A DNA stretch of 36,719 nucleotides from Bordetella parapertussis (GCA_943328975.2 CALQCC020000042.1:1-36719), one strand, 5' to 3'; shown: positions 1 to 8,160, counted from the first letter of the stretch. The notes: generated by a model from the letters alone, not told the origin. A program made the numbers and translations.

Positions 1-277
1 CACTGTGTACACCTCTCCGGTGTTCCACAAACACAGAATGTCTGCTGGAACCAGTTTCCCGGCGGTCTACTTTCTCTCCGCCGTTAACGCCGCTCACGCG
101 GCGTCTACTGGTCTAGTTTGTCAGCGGCGCTTATACTGGACGTCGCCGGTTCGAATCCTGTCTGGTGGTGTCTCGTATGGCTCGTTGGCTCCGGGGGTAG
201 ACCTGTGGCGTGGCTAAGTTTTTGGAACGGAGTGGAACGGAATCGCTTGGGGCGTGGGCTGTAAGTGCTTTAGAATG
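1..277. other. Non-coding left edge with GC-rich hairpins and a tRNA-like scrap
   Basis: I see no credible gene here. The one long open frame has no recognisable protein character. The stretch holds strong hairpins: CGGCGG at 60-65 pairs with CCGCCG at 78-83, and ACGCCGC at 87-93 pairs with GCGGCGT at 98-104 around a four-base TCAC loop. A third arm pairs CGGCG at 125-129 with CGCCG at 144-148. The bases GGTTCGAATCC at 148-158 look like a tRNA T-loop, but no matching acceptor or anticodon stem can be folded around it. It may be a decayed tRNA or the 3' part of a structured RNA cut by the window edge. Confidence 0.35.
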
Positions 278-352
278 TGGTGGCCAGGGACGGGATTGAA
301 CCGCCGACGCCGGCCTTTTCAGGGCCGCGCTCTACCACTGAGCTACCTGGCC
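278..352 (-). tRNA. tRNA-Phe (anticodon GAA)
   Basis: A complete cloverleaf reads on the minus strand. The acceptor stem GGCCAGG (from 352) pairs with CCTGGCC (282-288), followed by discriminator A and an encoded CCA (278-280). The D arm has the usual TAGCTCAGTGGTAGAGC sequence. The anticodon stem GGCC/GGCC encloses the loop CTGAAAA, giving anticodon GAA, and the T arm carries the loop TTCAATC. At 75 bases with CCA it is a normal class I tRNA. It stands alone, downstream of the cupin gene on the same strand with a 43-base gap. The folding rules and the anticodon make the assignment firm. Confidence 0.96.
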
Positions 353-395
353 GGGAGCGTTGCGGGTGGGCTACTCTTGTCAGTTTAGCACGGGA

Positions 396-845
396 TTAGG
401 GTTTGTTCACCTTGATGATGAGATAGCTGAGGCCCTTGGTTTCTTTCCACCAGTGCGGGATACCGGGAGGCACTACGATCACGTCGCCTTTTTTGACTTG
501 GCGGGACTCTCCGCCGTCGATGGTTCCCCCTAACATCTCTCCGGGACCGGTCTGCTTGCTGTTCACTAGTTTGCCGCCGGTTACGTAGACAGCTTCGCCA
601 TCGGTTACGTAGTAGACGTCATACGCCTTCTCATGTTGTTCGGCGACGCCGGGGCCATCCCGCCGGCCTCCGGCGACCATGTGATCCGCGTTACGGGAGA
701 GCACGGCGGTCTTCGCTAGAGCTGCGTCGACGGTGGCTTTATCGGCGTGGACGACCTGCGGGGCAGCGCCGTCCTTGGACTGAGCGAGCAGTCCTCCCAC
801 GGTGGCGGCAGATAACAACGCGATGGACAAAAGGAATATCTTCAT
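396..845 (-). CDS. Secreted single-domain cupin protein
   Basis: A 149-residue protein with an N-terminal signal peptide (about residues 1-21, hydrophobic core FLLSIALLSAATVGGLLA, then AQ). The mature part is one cupin barrel. HEKAYDVYYVTDGEAVYVTGG fits cupin motif 1 and KKGDVIVVPPGIPHWW fits motif 2, with histidines in both available for a metal. Between them GPGEMLGGTIDGGES forms the usual inter-motif strand. The start ATG at 845 has a GAGGTGA ribosome site five bases upstream. The cupin fold covers dioxygenases, isomerases and binding proteins, so the substrate cannot be inferred. It lies upstream of tRNA-Phe on the same strand and diverges from the TIGR03437 gene with an 88-base gap that must hold both promoters. 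Confidence 0.8.
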   Translation of the reverse strand: MKIFLLSIALLSAATVGGLLAQSKDGAAPQVVHADKATVDAALAKTAVLSRNADHMVAGGRRDGPGVAEQHEKAYDVYYVTDGEAVYVTGGKLVNSKQTGPGEMLGGTIDGGESRQVKKGDVIVVPPGIPHWWKETKGLSYLIIKVNKP

Positions 846-933
846 AGATTCACCTCAGACAGTATCGCTCATTCGACCTTAGGCCGCGACTCTCGGGAGA
901 ACGCTGGGTTAGACTACGTTGTAACGGGGAACC

Positions 934-2790
934 ATGTCACTACGATCATTTATCCTAGTCGCTTTGTGTCTGGCCGCAGCGGCCCTTGCACCGGCGCAAG
1001 TTTCGAGTAATGGGTTGCTCACGGGCGGATATTATTTTCGCCACGTGCTACTGACAACCGATGGAGGCAGTGGAGTCACAGACACTCGCACCAGTTCTGG
1101 CACTCTGAACTTCGACGGCAAGGGCGGGTTCACTTACCTGGGTCAGCAACTGGTGAAGACTGCCGCTCCGGTGGCGCTTTCAGGTTCGGGAACCTATGCG
1201 GTGAAACCCGGGGGAGTCACGACGCTGACAAGCGCACTTTCAAACGGAGTGGCCATCAACGCTCGTCTGGGTACGGGAGCAGTGGTGGGAGCGTCCACAG
1301 AAGCCGGATCCACCGTATTCGATCTCTTCATAGCGATTCCGATGGCCACGACAACGTTGTCGAACACAGCACTGACGGGACCCTACTATGTATCGAGCCT
1401 CGAATTTCCGGGCGGCGGCACGACGAACATTCGCAACACGAATTTCAAGATCACTGCCAACGGAGCGGGCAGCGTTGCGGAGTCGACGGTTCTCGGACAG
1501 GCGCGTAATCTTGGTAACAAGCTTACGTCGCAGACGATTTCTCCCATTACGTATCTCGTCTCTCCCGATGCCACTGGAATTCTGAACTTTCCTAGAGGTG
1601 TGGGACAGACTGAAGCTTCGCAACTCATCTTAGGACCGAAGAACATTTTCGTTTCACAGGATGGCAACTACTTCATCGGCGGATCGCTTACGGAGGGCTC
1701 GCACGGGATGATCGTGGGCGTAAAGGCGTTTGCCAGCGGCGCGACGAATACGAGCTGGGACGGCTTTTACTACAGTGCCGGGTTGCGCTTCGATGCGGAC
1801 CGGTCGCGCTTTGCTTCAAATGCCGCCGCGATCAACGCCACATCGGTCGGCGTGGTGTTCGGGCGCCGCACGCGGCAGACAGATGGATTGTTTGACGCCT
1901 CCACGGTTGCCACCTATACGCTTGGAACGGATGGCTCTGGTCCGTTCACATCTACACCAGGGCGCGTGAACGTAAGCGCCAACGGAACTCTTTTCTCCAC
2001 CAGCGGAGTCGACGTGACGGATTCCTTCAGCTACGAACTTTCTTTCGGAACGCGCATGCCACCGCAGTCGGGAACGGGTGTTTTCATTGACCCGCAGCGG
2101 GTGTTGAACGGAGCTAGCTTCGCACTCGGCTATCCGGTGTCGCCAGGTGGCTTTGTTACGTTGTTTGGTTCGGGCTTAGGCCCGCAGCAGCCCACAACGG
2201 CAAAGACGTTTCCTTTCCCGACTCTCCTTGGCGGCGTGAGCGCCACAATAAACGGCAAGGCCGCGCCCATCTACTTGGCTTCGTCAGGGCAAATCAGTTT
2301 GGTGGTGCCATACTCCACCACCGGCACTACTGCGACCGTCATCGTTACCTTCAACGGAACTGCATCTAACGCGGTGGATGTACCGTTGTCCGCCACTGCA
2401 CCGGGGATCTTCAGCCTCACCCAAAACGGATTGGGTGACGGAGCGGTGCTACATGCCAACTACTCGGTTGTGAATGCGAACAACCCCGCTCTACCGGGCG
2501 AGATTGTGCAGGTGTTCTTGTCGGGCATGGGCGCGGTGACACCGACCGTGGCCGATGGAGCCGCAGCGCCTGGCACGGAGCCTTTGGCGCGTGTCCCCGC
2601 TCAAACCTCCGTCACCATTGGAGGCCAGCCGGCACAAATCTTTTTCAACGGACTGACTCCACAGCTGGCGAGCCTCTACCAGCTCAATGTGAAGGTGCCC
2701 ACTTCGCTGGCTCCCGGCGCGCACAGCCTCGCCATACAGACGGCTGAAGGCTTCACCGACATGGTGAGCATCCGGGTGGGTACGCGCTAA
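934..2790 (+). CDS. Secreted protein with C-terminal TIGR03437 (Solibacter-type) domain
   Basis: A 618-residue exported protein. Residues 1-21 are a signal peptide (FILVALCLAAAALAPAQ). The middle (about 25-385) is rich in Gly, Ser, Thr and short beta-strand-like repeats and matches no family I can name. From about residue 388 (VLNGASFALGYPVSPGG, GSGLGPQQP) to the end (APGAHSLAIQT) it matches TIGR03437, a roughly 215-residue beta domain of unknown function that is strongly expanded in Solibacter-type Acidobacteriota. It is usually the C-terminal module of cell-surface or secreted proteins. There is no catalytic motif. The stop codon TAA ends one base before the stop of mnmE on the other strand, so no terminator separates them. 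The taxonomic signal is stronger than the functional one. Confidence 0.82.
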   Translation: MSLRSFILVALCLAAAALAPAQVSSNGLLTGGYYFRHVLLTTDGGSGVTDTRTSSGTLNFDGKGGFTYLGQQLVKTAAPVALSGSGTYAVKPGGVTTLTSALSNGVAINARLGTGAVVGASTEAGSTVFDLFIAIPMATTTLSNTALTGPYYVSSLEFPGGGTTNIRNTNFKITANGAGSVAESTVLGQARNLGNKLTSQTISPITYLVSPDATGILNFPRGVGQTEASQLILGPKNIFVSQDGNYFIGGSLTEGSHGMIVGVKAFASGATNTSWDGFYYSAGLRFDADRSRFASNAAAINATSVGVVFGRRTRQTDGLFDASTVATYTLGTDGSGPFTSTPGRVNVSANGTLFSTSGVDVTDSFSYELSFGTRMPPQSGTGVFIDPQRVLNGASFALGYPVSPGGFVTLFGSGLGPQQPTTAKTFPFPTLLGGVSATINGKAAPIYLASSGQISLVVPYSTTGTTATVIVTFNGTASNAVDVPLSATAPGIFSLTQNGLGDGAVLHANYSVVNANNPALPGEIVQVFLSGMGAVTPTVADGAAAPGTEPLARVPAQTSVTIGGQPAQIFFNGLTPQLASLYQLNVKVPTSLAPGAHSLAIQTAEGFTDMVSIRVGTR

Positions 2791-4143
2791 CTACTTGCCG
2801 ATACAGAACGTCGAGAAGATGCGGTTTAGAATATCGTCCGCCGTGGTGGCACCGGTGATCGCGTCGATGGGCGCCAACGCGGCGTAGAGATCGAGTAACA
2901 ACATCTCATGCGGGATGCCTAGTTCTGCGGCCGTTCGGGCTTGCATGAGTGCCTCGCGGGATTCGCGCAGGAGTTGTTCTTGACGCAGGCTGGTGATGAA
3001 GCCGCCGTCTTGTTCCAAGTGACCTTCGGGGGTGATGGAGCGGACAATGGCTCGGCGGAGTTCTTCGATGCCTTCACCGGTCAGCGCGGACACTTTGAGG
3101 GCTCCGTCGGAGAAACCTTCGCTGGTAGCGAGATCGGCCTTGTTGGCGACGATCAGGAACTTGCCTTGCGATTCGGCTTTCGTGAGCAGGCTCTCGTCTT
3201 CGGTAGTGAGCTCGACAGAGGCGTCGAGGACGACGATCGTGAGGTCGGCATCGACCATGGCTTGGTAGCTGCGTTCGATGCCAAGAGACTCGACGACATC
3301 TTGGCCTGCACGGATGCCGGCGGTGTCGAGCAGGCGGACGGGGATACCTTCGAGAGCGGCCGTCTCCGAAACTACGTCGCGCGTGGTTCCGGCGATGGGC
3401 GTTACGATGGCTCGGTCTTGTTCGAGAAGGCGATTGAAGAGACTGCTTTTCCCGACGTTGGGACGGCCTACGATGGCGAGCGTGAATCCGTCGTGGACTA
3501 GTTTGCCGTAGGCGAAGCTAGCGGCTAGCGATGAGACTCCGTGGATGATTGGATTTAAGCGGCGCACTATTTCTTCGGTGGGCGCTACGCTGATGTCGTC
3601 CTCGGCGAAATCGATGCCGGCTTCGAGGAGTGCAATCAGCTCCAGCATCTGGTCTTTGAGCGGCTTCAGTTTGCGCGAGACAGAGCCTTCGGCTTGCTGG
3701 GCGGCGATACGCGCTTGATAGAGCGTGGTGGAATCGATCAAGTCACGGATGGCTTCGGCTTGGGGAAGATCGATGCGACCGTTGAGGTAGGCGCGCAAGG
3801 TGAATTCGCCGGGCTCGGCTAGGCGGGCTCCGCTGCGGCAGATTCTATCGAGGGCATGGCGCAGGATGACGGGCGAACCGTGGCAAGCGATCTCGACTAC
3901 GTCTTCGGCGGTGTAGGAACGCGGGGCGGCATAGAAGGTTACTACGACTTGGTCGACGGGTTTGCCGTCGTGGTCGAGTAGGATGGCTAGGGTCGCGGAC
4001 CAGGGGAGCCACGGGTGATGGTGCTGAAAACGCAAAAGGCCCGAGGCGACGGGGCGTGCCTCAGGGCCTGAGATTCTGAGAATGCCGATACCGCCACGTC
4101 CGGGCGGGGTGGAGATTGCTGCTATGGTGTCGCCGACTTGCAT
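2791..4143 (-). CDS. mnmE: tRNA modification GTPase MnmE (TrmE)
   Basis: A 450-residue GTPase that with MnmG installs the carboxymethylaminomethyl group on wobble uridine 34 of several tRNAs, using methylene-THF and FAD-dependent chemistry. The N-terminal THF-binding domain begins [22 protein letters not shown]. The helical domain is interrupted by a G domain with [12 protein letters not shown] (G1), TPIAGTTRD (G2), DTAGIR (G3) and NKAD (G4). The protein ends FCIGK, the family's invariant C-terminal motif whose Cys is needed for modification. It is the last gene of the rpmH-rnpA-yidD-yidC-jag-mnmE run. A 91-base gap containing a dispersed repeat separates it from jag, so it may have its own promoter or lower expression. 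mnmG is not in the window. Confidence 0.97.
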   Translation of the reverse strand: MQVGDTIAAISTPPGRGGIGILRISGPEARPVASGLLRFQHHHPWLPWSATLAILLDHDGKPVDQVVVTFYAAPRSYTAEDVVEIACHGSPVILRHALDRICRSGARLAEPGEFTLRAYLNGRIDLPQAEAIRDLIDSTTLYQARIAAQQAEGSVSRKLKPLKDQMLELIALLEAGIDFAEDDISVAPTEEIVRRLNPIIHGVSSLAASFAYGKLVHDGFTLAIVGRPNVGKSSLFNRLLEQDRAIVTPIAGTTRDVVSETAALEGIPVRLLDTAGIRAGQDVVESLGIERSYQAMVDADLTIVVLDASVELTTEDESLLTKAESQGKFLIVANKADLATSEGFSDGALKVSALTGEGIEELRRAIVRSITPEGHLEQDGGFITSLRQEQLLRESREALMQARTAAELGIPHEMLLLDLYAALAPIDAITGATTADDILNRIFSTFCIGK

Positions 4144-4162
4144 CAGTGGAGTGTGCTCGGCT

Positions 4163-4196
4163 TGTCCGCTCCCTTACGGTCGCGGTTCCGTGTCGG
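4163..4196 (+). repeat. Copy A of a 34-base dispersed REP-like repeat
   Basis: In the gap between the jag stop and the mnmE start lies a 34-base unit beginning TGTCCGCTCCCTTACGG and ending GGTTCCGTGTCGG. Aligned by eye without gaps it matches the reverse complement of 8930-8963 at about 28 of 34 positions, and 8847-8880 at about 25 of 34. The core ACGGTCGCGGTTC is the best-kept part. Read through on this strand it encodes the spurious peptide PLPYGRGSV, which I recall recurring in over-called open frames of acidobacterial and other genomes. No transposase is nearby, so a REP-like element is the best description. Confidence 0.65.
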
Positions 4197-4234
4197 GATT
4201 GGCGACACAAGGCGAAATGCCAGCGGGCAGATGC

Positions 4235-4930
4235 TTAACGACGCGGACCGCGGTCACCGCCGCCGCGCGGACCACCGCGTCCACCCCCGCCACCGCCGCC
4301 GGGGCGCCGATCACGATCACCGCCGCGTCCACCGCCACCACCGCCGAAGCGGGGACGGCCACGATCGCCGCGGCCTGCACTATCTTCTTCCGGACGCGGC
4401 TTGGGCGGACGAATCGCCTCCGGCATCACGGTCATTTCCTTGGGTACGATCACGACTTGGCGGATCGGGCCTTCGCCGACGCTTTCGCTGCGCAGGTCGG
4501 TTTGGTCCCGCATCGCGAGATGCAGAATGCGCCGTTCGCGGCTGTTCATCGGACTAAAGTGGAACGGTTGGTGCGTCTTGCGAACACGCTCTGCCGCCGC
4601 TTCCGCGCTCATGCGGAGTTCGCGCACGCGCAGCACGCGATGGTCGTTGGCATCGAAGCACAGCCGCGAATGTTCTTCGGGGGACATGCGCAGCGCTTCC
4701 ATGGTCAACTGCTCCAGAGAGAGCAATACTTCGGCTTTGTTGTCGAGCAAGATCTCGACATCGGGGCCCTCAAAACGGACCAGGAAGTCCGGATTCTCGA
4801 AGTCAGCATGGAGGCCTTCGCCGCCGGTAATATCGTAGGTCAAGTCGAAGTCGGCATCGTCCAGGATCATGTCCAGGAATTCTTCGATGCGGGCTTCGGC
4901 GTCCGCTTTGAAATACTTCTTATCTGCCAC
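4235..4930 (-). CDS. jag: KH-R3H RNA-binding protein Jag/KhpB with a Gly-Arg-rich tail
   Basis: 231 residues from a GTG start at 4930. This start has AGGA nine bases upstream and lies 11 bases past the yidC stop. The longer open frame would run back into yidC. Family members bind RNA, and in Gram-positives the KhpA/KhpB pair affects cell elongation. A KH-like domain covers about residues 15-90 and an R3H domain about 95-165, with the helix FSPMNSRERRILHLAMRD and the strand PIRQVVIVP. The Jag-N domain found in Firmicutes is absent. Residues 173-231 are almost entirely Gly, Arg, Pro and Asp, with repeated GGRGG and GGPRGG units, an unusual low-complexity RGG-like tail. Position after yidC is conserved across bacteria and supports the call. 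Confidence 0.9.
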   Translation of the reverse strand: MADKKYFKADAEARIEEFLDMILDDADFDLTYDITGGEGLHADFENPDFLVRFEGPDVEILLDNKAEVLLSLEQLTMEALRMSPEEHSRLCFDANDHRVLRVRELRMSAEAAAERVRKTHQPFHFSPMNSRERRILHLAMRDQTDLRSESVGEGPIRQVVIVPKEMTVMPEAIRPPKPRPEEDSAGRGDRGRPRFGGGGGGRGGDRDRRPGGGGGGGRGGPRGGGDRGPRR

Positions 4931-4941
4931 CGTTATGTGTC

Positions 4942-6645
4942 CTATTTTTTCTTTTTCGGTGGAACCACTACGGCAAGTGCGGGTGCCGAGGTATTCCGAT
5001 TGAGAAGCCACTGCTGGGCGATACTAACCACGTTACTGGTCAACCAGTATAATACAAGGCCCGCCGACGCGTACCAGAACATGTAGCCGAACATCAGCGG
5101 CATAAACATCATGATCTTCTGCTGGGAAGGGTCCATACCCGGACTGGGGGTCATTTTCTGGGACAGGAACTGTGTGATGACCAACAAGAGCGGCAACGCG
5201 CGAATCGCCATGGATTCGGGCTGCGAAAGGTCGGCCACCCAGAGCCATTCGGCTCCGCGCATTTCGATGGCCAGGCTGAGAACTTTGTAGAGCGCGTAGA
5301 AGAAGGGGATCTGCAACAACATCGGCAAGCAGCCGCCGACGGGGTTGATGTCGTGCTTCTTATACAGGTCCATCAACTCGGTGTTTTGATCCGCCTTTTT
5401 GGGGTCGTTCATCGAGAGGCCCTGATACTTGTCGTTGATTTGTTTGACCAGCGGCTGAATCCCCTGCATCTTCTTCGACGACTTCATGCTGGATAAACGC
5501 AGCGGGAAGAGGATGGTATTGATGACGATAGTCAGCAGGATAATCGCCCAGCCGTAGTTGTGGGTGAGGCGGCTCGCGGTCCATTGGAGGGCGTAGAACA
5601 GCGGCTTGGCGATGAAAAAGAACCAGCCCCAGTCGATGACCTGCGGCAAGCGCGGGTCGACGGTTTGAAGCAGGTCAATGTCTTTGGGTCCGGCGTACAG
5701 CTGGAAGGTATTCGCTCCGCTGCCACCCATGGCGGCGCCTACGTGGGCTTCGTCTTTGCCGGCTTCGGTGGGAACGTTGTCGGAGTAAGTGGTCAGCTCC
5801 ATCGAGCCGCCGGTGGTGCCGGTTTCACTGCCAACCAAGGCCACTCCTGCGAAGTATTTGTCTTCCAGGCCGGCAAACGCGTAGTTGCCGCTGGCCGACA
5901 CCGGGCCATCTTTGGCGTCGGATGCTTCTTGTTTCTCCAGACTCTTGCCGGAGATGTCGTAATAGAGAGACCTCGCGTCGGCCGTGGGATTGGTTCCAGT
6001 GGAATCGCCGAACCCGCCGCGCCAGACCATCGAATGTGGAAGCAGGACACCGTTTTCTATCACCTGCGAGGAAACTTTCACTAGGTAAGAACTCTTGGTG
6101 AACTGGAAGCTCTTCTTGGCCGTGATGCGGCCATCGGAGAACTCAAAGGTGACGCCTAGACCGTCGCCACTGCGGGTGATGCGATAAAGATCGTCATTAG
6201 GATCGTTCGACGGAGCGTTCTTAAACGCCAGTGCGAAGGGCGGGGGCAACGCCTTGTTGCCCGTCAACTGCAGAGCGCGCTGATTAACCAGTTCCAACGC
6301 CTGGCCCTTGCTGTCTTTGTAAGCTTTGAGAACCCAGTTGCGAACGGTGGCGCCACGATTCGAGAAGGCGACCTTGAAGAGGTCGGTCTCGATGGTGAAG
6401 GCCTCGGCTTGGGCGGCTTGGATTTGCCCGGGGACTTCGGCGGGAGCGGCAGCAGTTCCGCTGGTGGCGACTGCGGGCGCAGCCTGGGCGGCTTTCGCGG
6501 CCTTGTTCTGATCGGCAACGGCGCTCTTGTCCGCAGCTGGCTGATCCGGCGGAGGAGGCATCAAATACTGGCTGACGGCGAACACGATGCCGACTAGCAG
6601 CATCGCGATCAACATCCGGACTTCCATCGAAAGCTTGTCCATCAT
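4942..6645 (-). CDS. yidC: Membrane protein insertase YidC
   Basis: A 567-residue inner-membrane insertase that works with SecYEG or alone to insert and fold membrane proteins. It has the Gram-negative layout. An N-terminal anchor lies at about residues 10-29. A periplasmic beta-supersandwich domain (about 85-340) follows a Pro/Ala-rich linker. The conserved core of five transmembrane segments begins near PLFYALQWTASRLTHNYGWAI. It contains LSSMKSSKKMQGIQP (the C1 coiled loop) and NPVGGCLPMLLQIPFFYALYKVL. The protein ends PPKKKK, a basic tail of the sort that contacts ribosomes. ATG codons at 6645 and 6642 are both possible starts and neither has a strong Shine-Dalgarno. It follows yidD by 17 bases. 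Confidence 0.97.
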   Translation of the reverse strand: MMDKLSMEVRMLIAMLLVGIVFAVSQYLMPPPPDQPAADKSAVADQNKAAKAAQAAPAVATSGTAAAPAEVPGQIQAAQAEAFTIETDLFKVAFSNRGATVRNWVLKAYKDSKGQALELVNQRALQLTGNKALPPPFALAFKNAPSNDPNDDLYRITRSGDGLGVTFEFSDGRITAKKSFQFTKSSYLVKVSSQVIENGVLLPHSMVWRGGFGDSTGTNPTADARSLYYDISGKSLEKQEASDAKDGPVSASGNYAFAGLEDKYFAGVALVGSETGTTGGSMELTTYSDNVPTEAGKDEAHVGAAMGGSGANTFQLYAGPKDIDLLQTVDPRLPQVIDWGWFFFIAKPLFYALQWTASRLTHNYGWAIILLTIVINTILFPLRLSSMKSSKKMQGIQPLVKQINDKYQGLSMNDPKKADQNTELMDLYKKHDINPVGGCLPMLLQIPFFYALYKVLSLAIEMRGAEWLWVADLSQPESMAIRALPLLLVITQFLSQKMTPSPGMDPSQQKIMMFMPLMFGYMFWYASAGLVLYWLTSNVVSIAQQWLLNRNTSAPALAVVVPPKKKK

Positions 6646-6662
6646 AGAGTAGGTGTGTCCGG

Positions 6663-6872
6663 TTACCGGACCGGGTCAAAGCCCCCTTCGTGAAACGGAT
6701 GGCAGCGGCCGATACGGCGCAAGCCCATCCAGGTACCGCGCGCGACGCCGTGCGTGGTGATTGCATCCATCATGTATTCGGAACAGGTGGGGTGAAAGCG
6801 GCAGCCGGAGGGCAGCATTGGAGAAATCCAACGCTTGTAGAATCGCAGTAACCCCAGCGCCAAAGCGGTCAT
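6663..6872 (-). CDS. yidD: Membrane protein insertion efficiency factor YidD
   Basis: A 69-residue protein of the YidD family (formerly UPF0161), a small amphipathic membrane-associated factor that helps YidC-dependent insertion. It shows the conserved core [17 protein letters not shown], then [12 protein letters not shown] and a [23 protein letters not shown] end, including the three family cysteines. The ATG at 6872 overlaps the rnpA stop (ATGA, 6869-6872), which indicates translational coupling. A longer frame to 6968 would lie inside rnpA and add residues foreign to the family, so the short start is used. The length is typical for the family. Confidence 0.95.
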   Translation of the reverse strand: MTALALGLLRFYKRWISPMLPSGCRFHPTCSEYMMDAITTHGVARGTWMGLRRIGRCHPFHEGGFDPVR

Positions 6873-7192
6873 TTTTTGGATCGCTCCATCACTTTGCCCA
6901 GAGCTCGCTCGATTTCGGCAGTGGAAGCTTTGAGAATGGTCCGCCGAGGATTGAGGACAATGTCGCAATCGCCGAACGAATCGCGCCGCAGCCGGAAAAT
7001 GGCGCGGAGACGGCGTTTGATGCGATTGCGATCCACGGCTCCGCCGATTGCGCGAGGAACCGTGAGGCCCAGACGCGCACCGGACCGTTCGCCGGCCTTG
7101 GCCTCTGTCGCCAGAATAAAGGCGGCGAAAAGAGGTGTAGATAGGCGGACGCCGTTGTCATAGATTTTGCGAAACTCGGCGGTACGCAGCAC
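6869..7192 (-). CDS. rnpA: Ribonuclease P protein component RnpA
   Basis: A 107-residue protein subunit of RNase P, which binds the M1 RNA and pre-tRNA leader during 5' maturation. The RNR signature is clear ([16 protein letters not shown]), as are the N-terminal [11 protein letters not shown] and the central LGLTVPR strand. The only canonical start in the open frame is GTG at 7192. Codons upstream of it still read [10 protein letters not shown], which resembles the conserved N-terminus of many RnpA proteins (FPK..RL). No ATG, GTG or TTG lies between that stretch and an upstream in-frame stop inside rpmH. The true protein could therefore start at a CTG (7225) or be shorter than relatives. The gene sits between rpmH and yidD, as usual. 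Confidence 0.94.
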   Translation of the reverse strand: MLRTAEFRKIYDNGVRLSTPLFAAFILATEAKAGERSGARLGLTVPRAIGGAVDRNRIKRRLRAIFRLRRDSFGDCDIVLNPRRTILKASTAEIERALGKVMERSKK

Positions 7193-7242
7193 CCGCGCGG
7201 ACTTAGGGAACAGGCGCGGAGGAACAGGGGTGCCGGTAGATT

Positions 7243-7407
7243 CTAGGCCAGGCGTATTGCTCTTTCGTCGCTGACAGTCAGCTTGTGGCGCCCTTTGGCG
7301 CGGCGGCGGGCCAGAACGGCGCGGCCGTTCTTAGAGTCCATACGCTCGCGGAACCCGTGTGTTTTGGCGCGCTTGCGGTTGTTCGGTTGAAATGTGCGTT
7401 TCGGCAT
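7243..7407 (-). CDS. rpmH: Large ribosomal subunit protein bL34
   Basis: A 54-residue basic protein, easily missed for its size. It begins [20 protein letters not shown] and continues [20 protein letters not shown], the hallmark bL34 sequence. The C-terminus [14 protein letters not shown] extends beyond the roughly 44-46 residues of Escherichia coli-type L34. It is the first gene of the rpmH-rnpA-yidD-yidC-jag-mnmE set. The rnpA start at 7192 follows 50 bases after the stop. A candidate -10 box is found about 65 bases upstream. Confidence 0.97.
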   Translation of the reverse strand: MPKRTFQPNNRKRAKTHGFRERMDSKNGRAVLARRRAKGRHKLTVSDERAIRLA

Positions 7408-7471
7408 GATTGGCTTCCGTAGTGCGCAACGCCAAGGCGAAGGCGCATCCCTTTTCGTTTAGATCAAACCT

Positions 7472-7477
7472 AGTATA
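7472..7477 (-). promoter_or_regulatory. Candidate -10 box for the rpmH operon
   Basis: On the minus strand the sequence GGTATACTAGG contains TATACT, one base away from the sigma-70 consensus, about 65 bases before the rpmH ATG. No good TTGACA-like -35 element is found 16-18 bases further upstream. The 89-base gap between 7408 and 7496 is the only place a main promoter for this highly expressed operon could lie without being inside the neighbouring gene. The call rests on sequence similarity and position only. Confidence 0.35.
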
Positions 7478-7496
7478 CCAAACGAAGACGGCCGCG

Positions 7497-8117
7497 TTAT
7501 AGTTCCAATTTCCCAGCCACGACCAGGGGGTCCAGTTTGAACTGAGCGAGCCGGAATGGACCGGCTACTCCAGGCAGGTAAAGATCAAACTGGAGTTGCT
7601 TGTCGTTGAGGTCGACTTGGCGCGGAAACGCTATCCGCAGATAGGGATCACGGCTGAATGGCGGGAAGTAGCCGGTCATCTGGATCTTCTTGCGACCGAC
7701 GCGCATGACCGAGGACTTCTCCAGCATGTCGAGCTCCTTGGAGTCTGCGTAGGCTTTCGAATTCCCCACGCGGATGGCAAGGATGATGTGCGACTTGCTA
7801 TTGTCCTCCAGCCAGACTCGGTACTCTTCGGCGAACGGATCGTAGCCGGCGTCTTTGGACGGAGCAGCTTTGGCGCGAAGCTTGGCGCGGCGCTCGCGTT
7901 CTTGTTCGGCCTGCTGGATCGGCTTGGCTGTCGCGAGATACACCTGCACTGGCGGCAGAGCGCTGCGGGAATCGGGTCCAGCGACCATCTGCGCCCAAGG
8001 CGAGTCGGCGAGGAGTTGAGAGACTTCGGCGTCGGTCCAATCCACGGGGGCTTTTGCCTCCCAGTAGGGCGCGGCGAGGAGGAGCAGCGATAGAAGTAGC
8101 GCGGTCACGTCACCCAC
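7497..8117 (-). CDS. Exported protein of unknown function
   Basis: 206 residues, no family recognised. The N-terminus (VTALLLSLLLLAAPYWEAKA) is a likely signal peptide or anchor. A charged segment at about 65-85 (QAEQERERRAKLRAKAA) is probably helical. The second half, with RVGRKKIQMTGYFPPFSRDPYLRIAFPR and a terminal QFKLDPLVVAGKLEL, looks like a beta-strand domain. The start is GTG at 8117; a second in-frame GTG at 8108 is equally possible and neither has a clear ribosome site. It diverges from aat with 43 bases between them. Similar short exported proteins of unknown role are frequent in Bryobacterales. No catalytic motif is visible. Confidence 0.7.
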   Translation of the reverse strand: MGDVTALLLSLLLLAAPYWEAKAPVDWTDAEVSQLLADSPWAQMVAGPDSRSALPPVQVYLATAKPIQQAEQERERRAKLRAKAAPSKDAGYDPFAEEYRVWLEDNSKSHIILAIRVGNSKAYADSKELDMLEKSSVMRVGRKKIQMTGYFPPFSRDPYLRIAFPRQVDLNDKQLQFDLYLPGVAGPFRLAQFKLDPLVVAGKLEL

Positions 8118-8160
8118 AAGGTAGCAGACAATTCGGTGCAGGCCTCGCTATGCTTGTGCC

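Noticed and set aside
105-172. Possible plus-strand tRNA around GGTTCGAATCC
   Set aside because: The T-stem has a mismatch, no 5' strand complements the would-be acceptor CTGGTGG, and no anticodon stem with T at position 33 forms. Reported only as a scrap.
4082-5086. 334-codon plus-strand open frame over jag
   Set aside because: It is antisense to jag and mnmE, made of low-complexity Thr/Ala runs mirroring the Gly-Arg tail, and includes the repeat-derived PLPYGRGSV peptide. No protein-like domain.
7408-7496. oriC beside rpmH
   Set aside because: No cluster of DnaA boxes, no AT-rich unwinding stretch and no dnaA gene seen.
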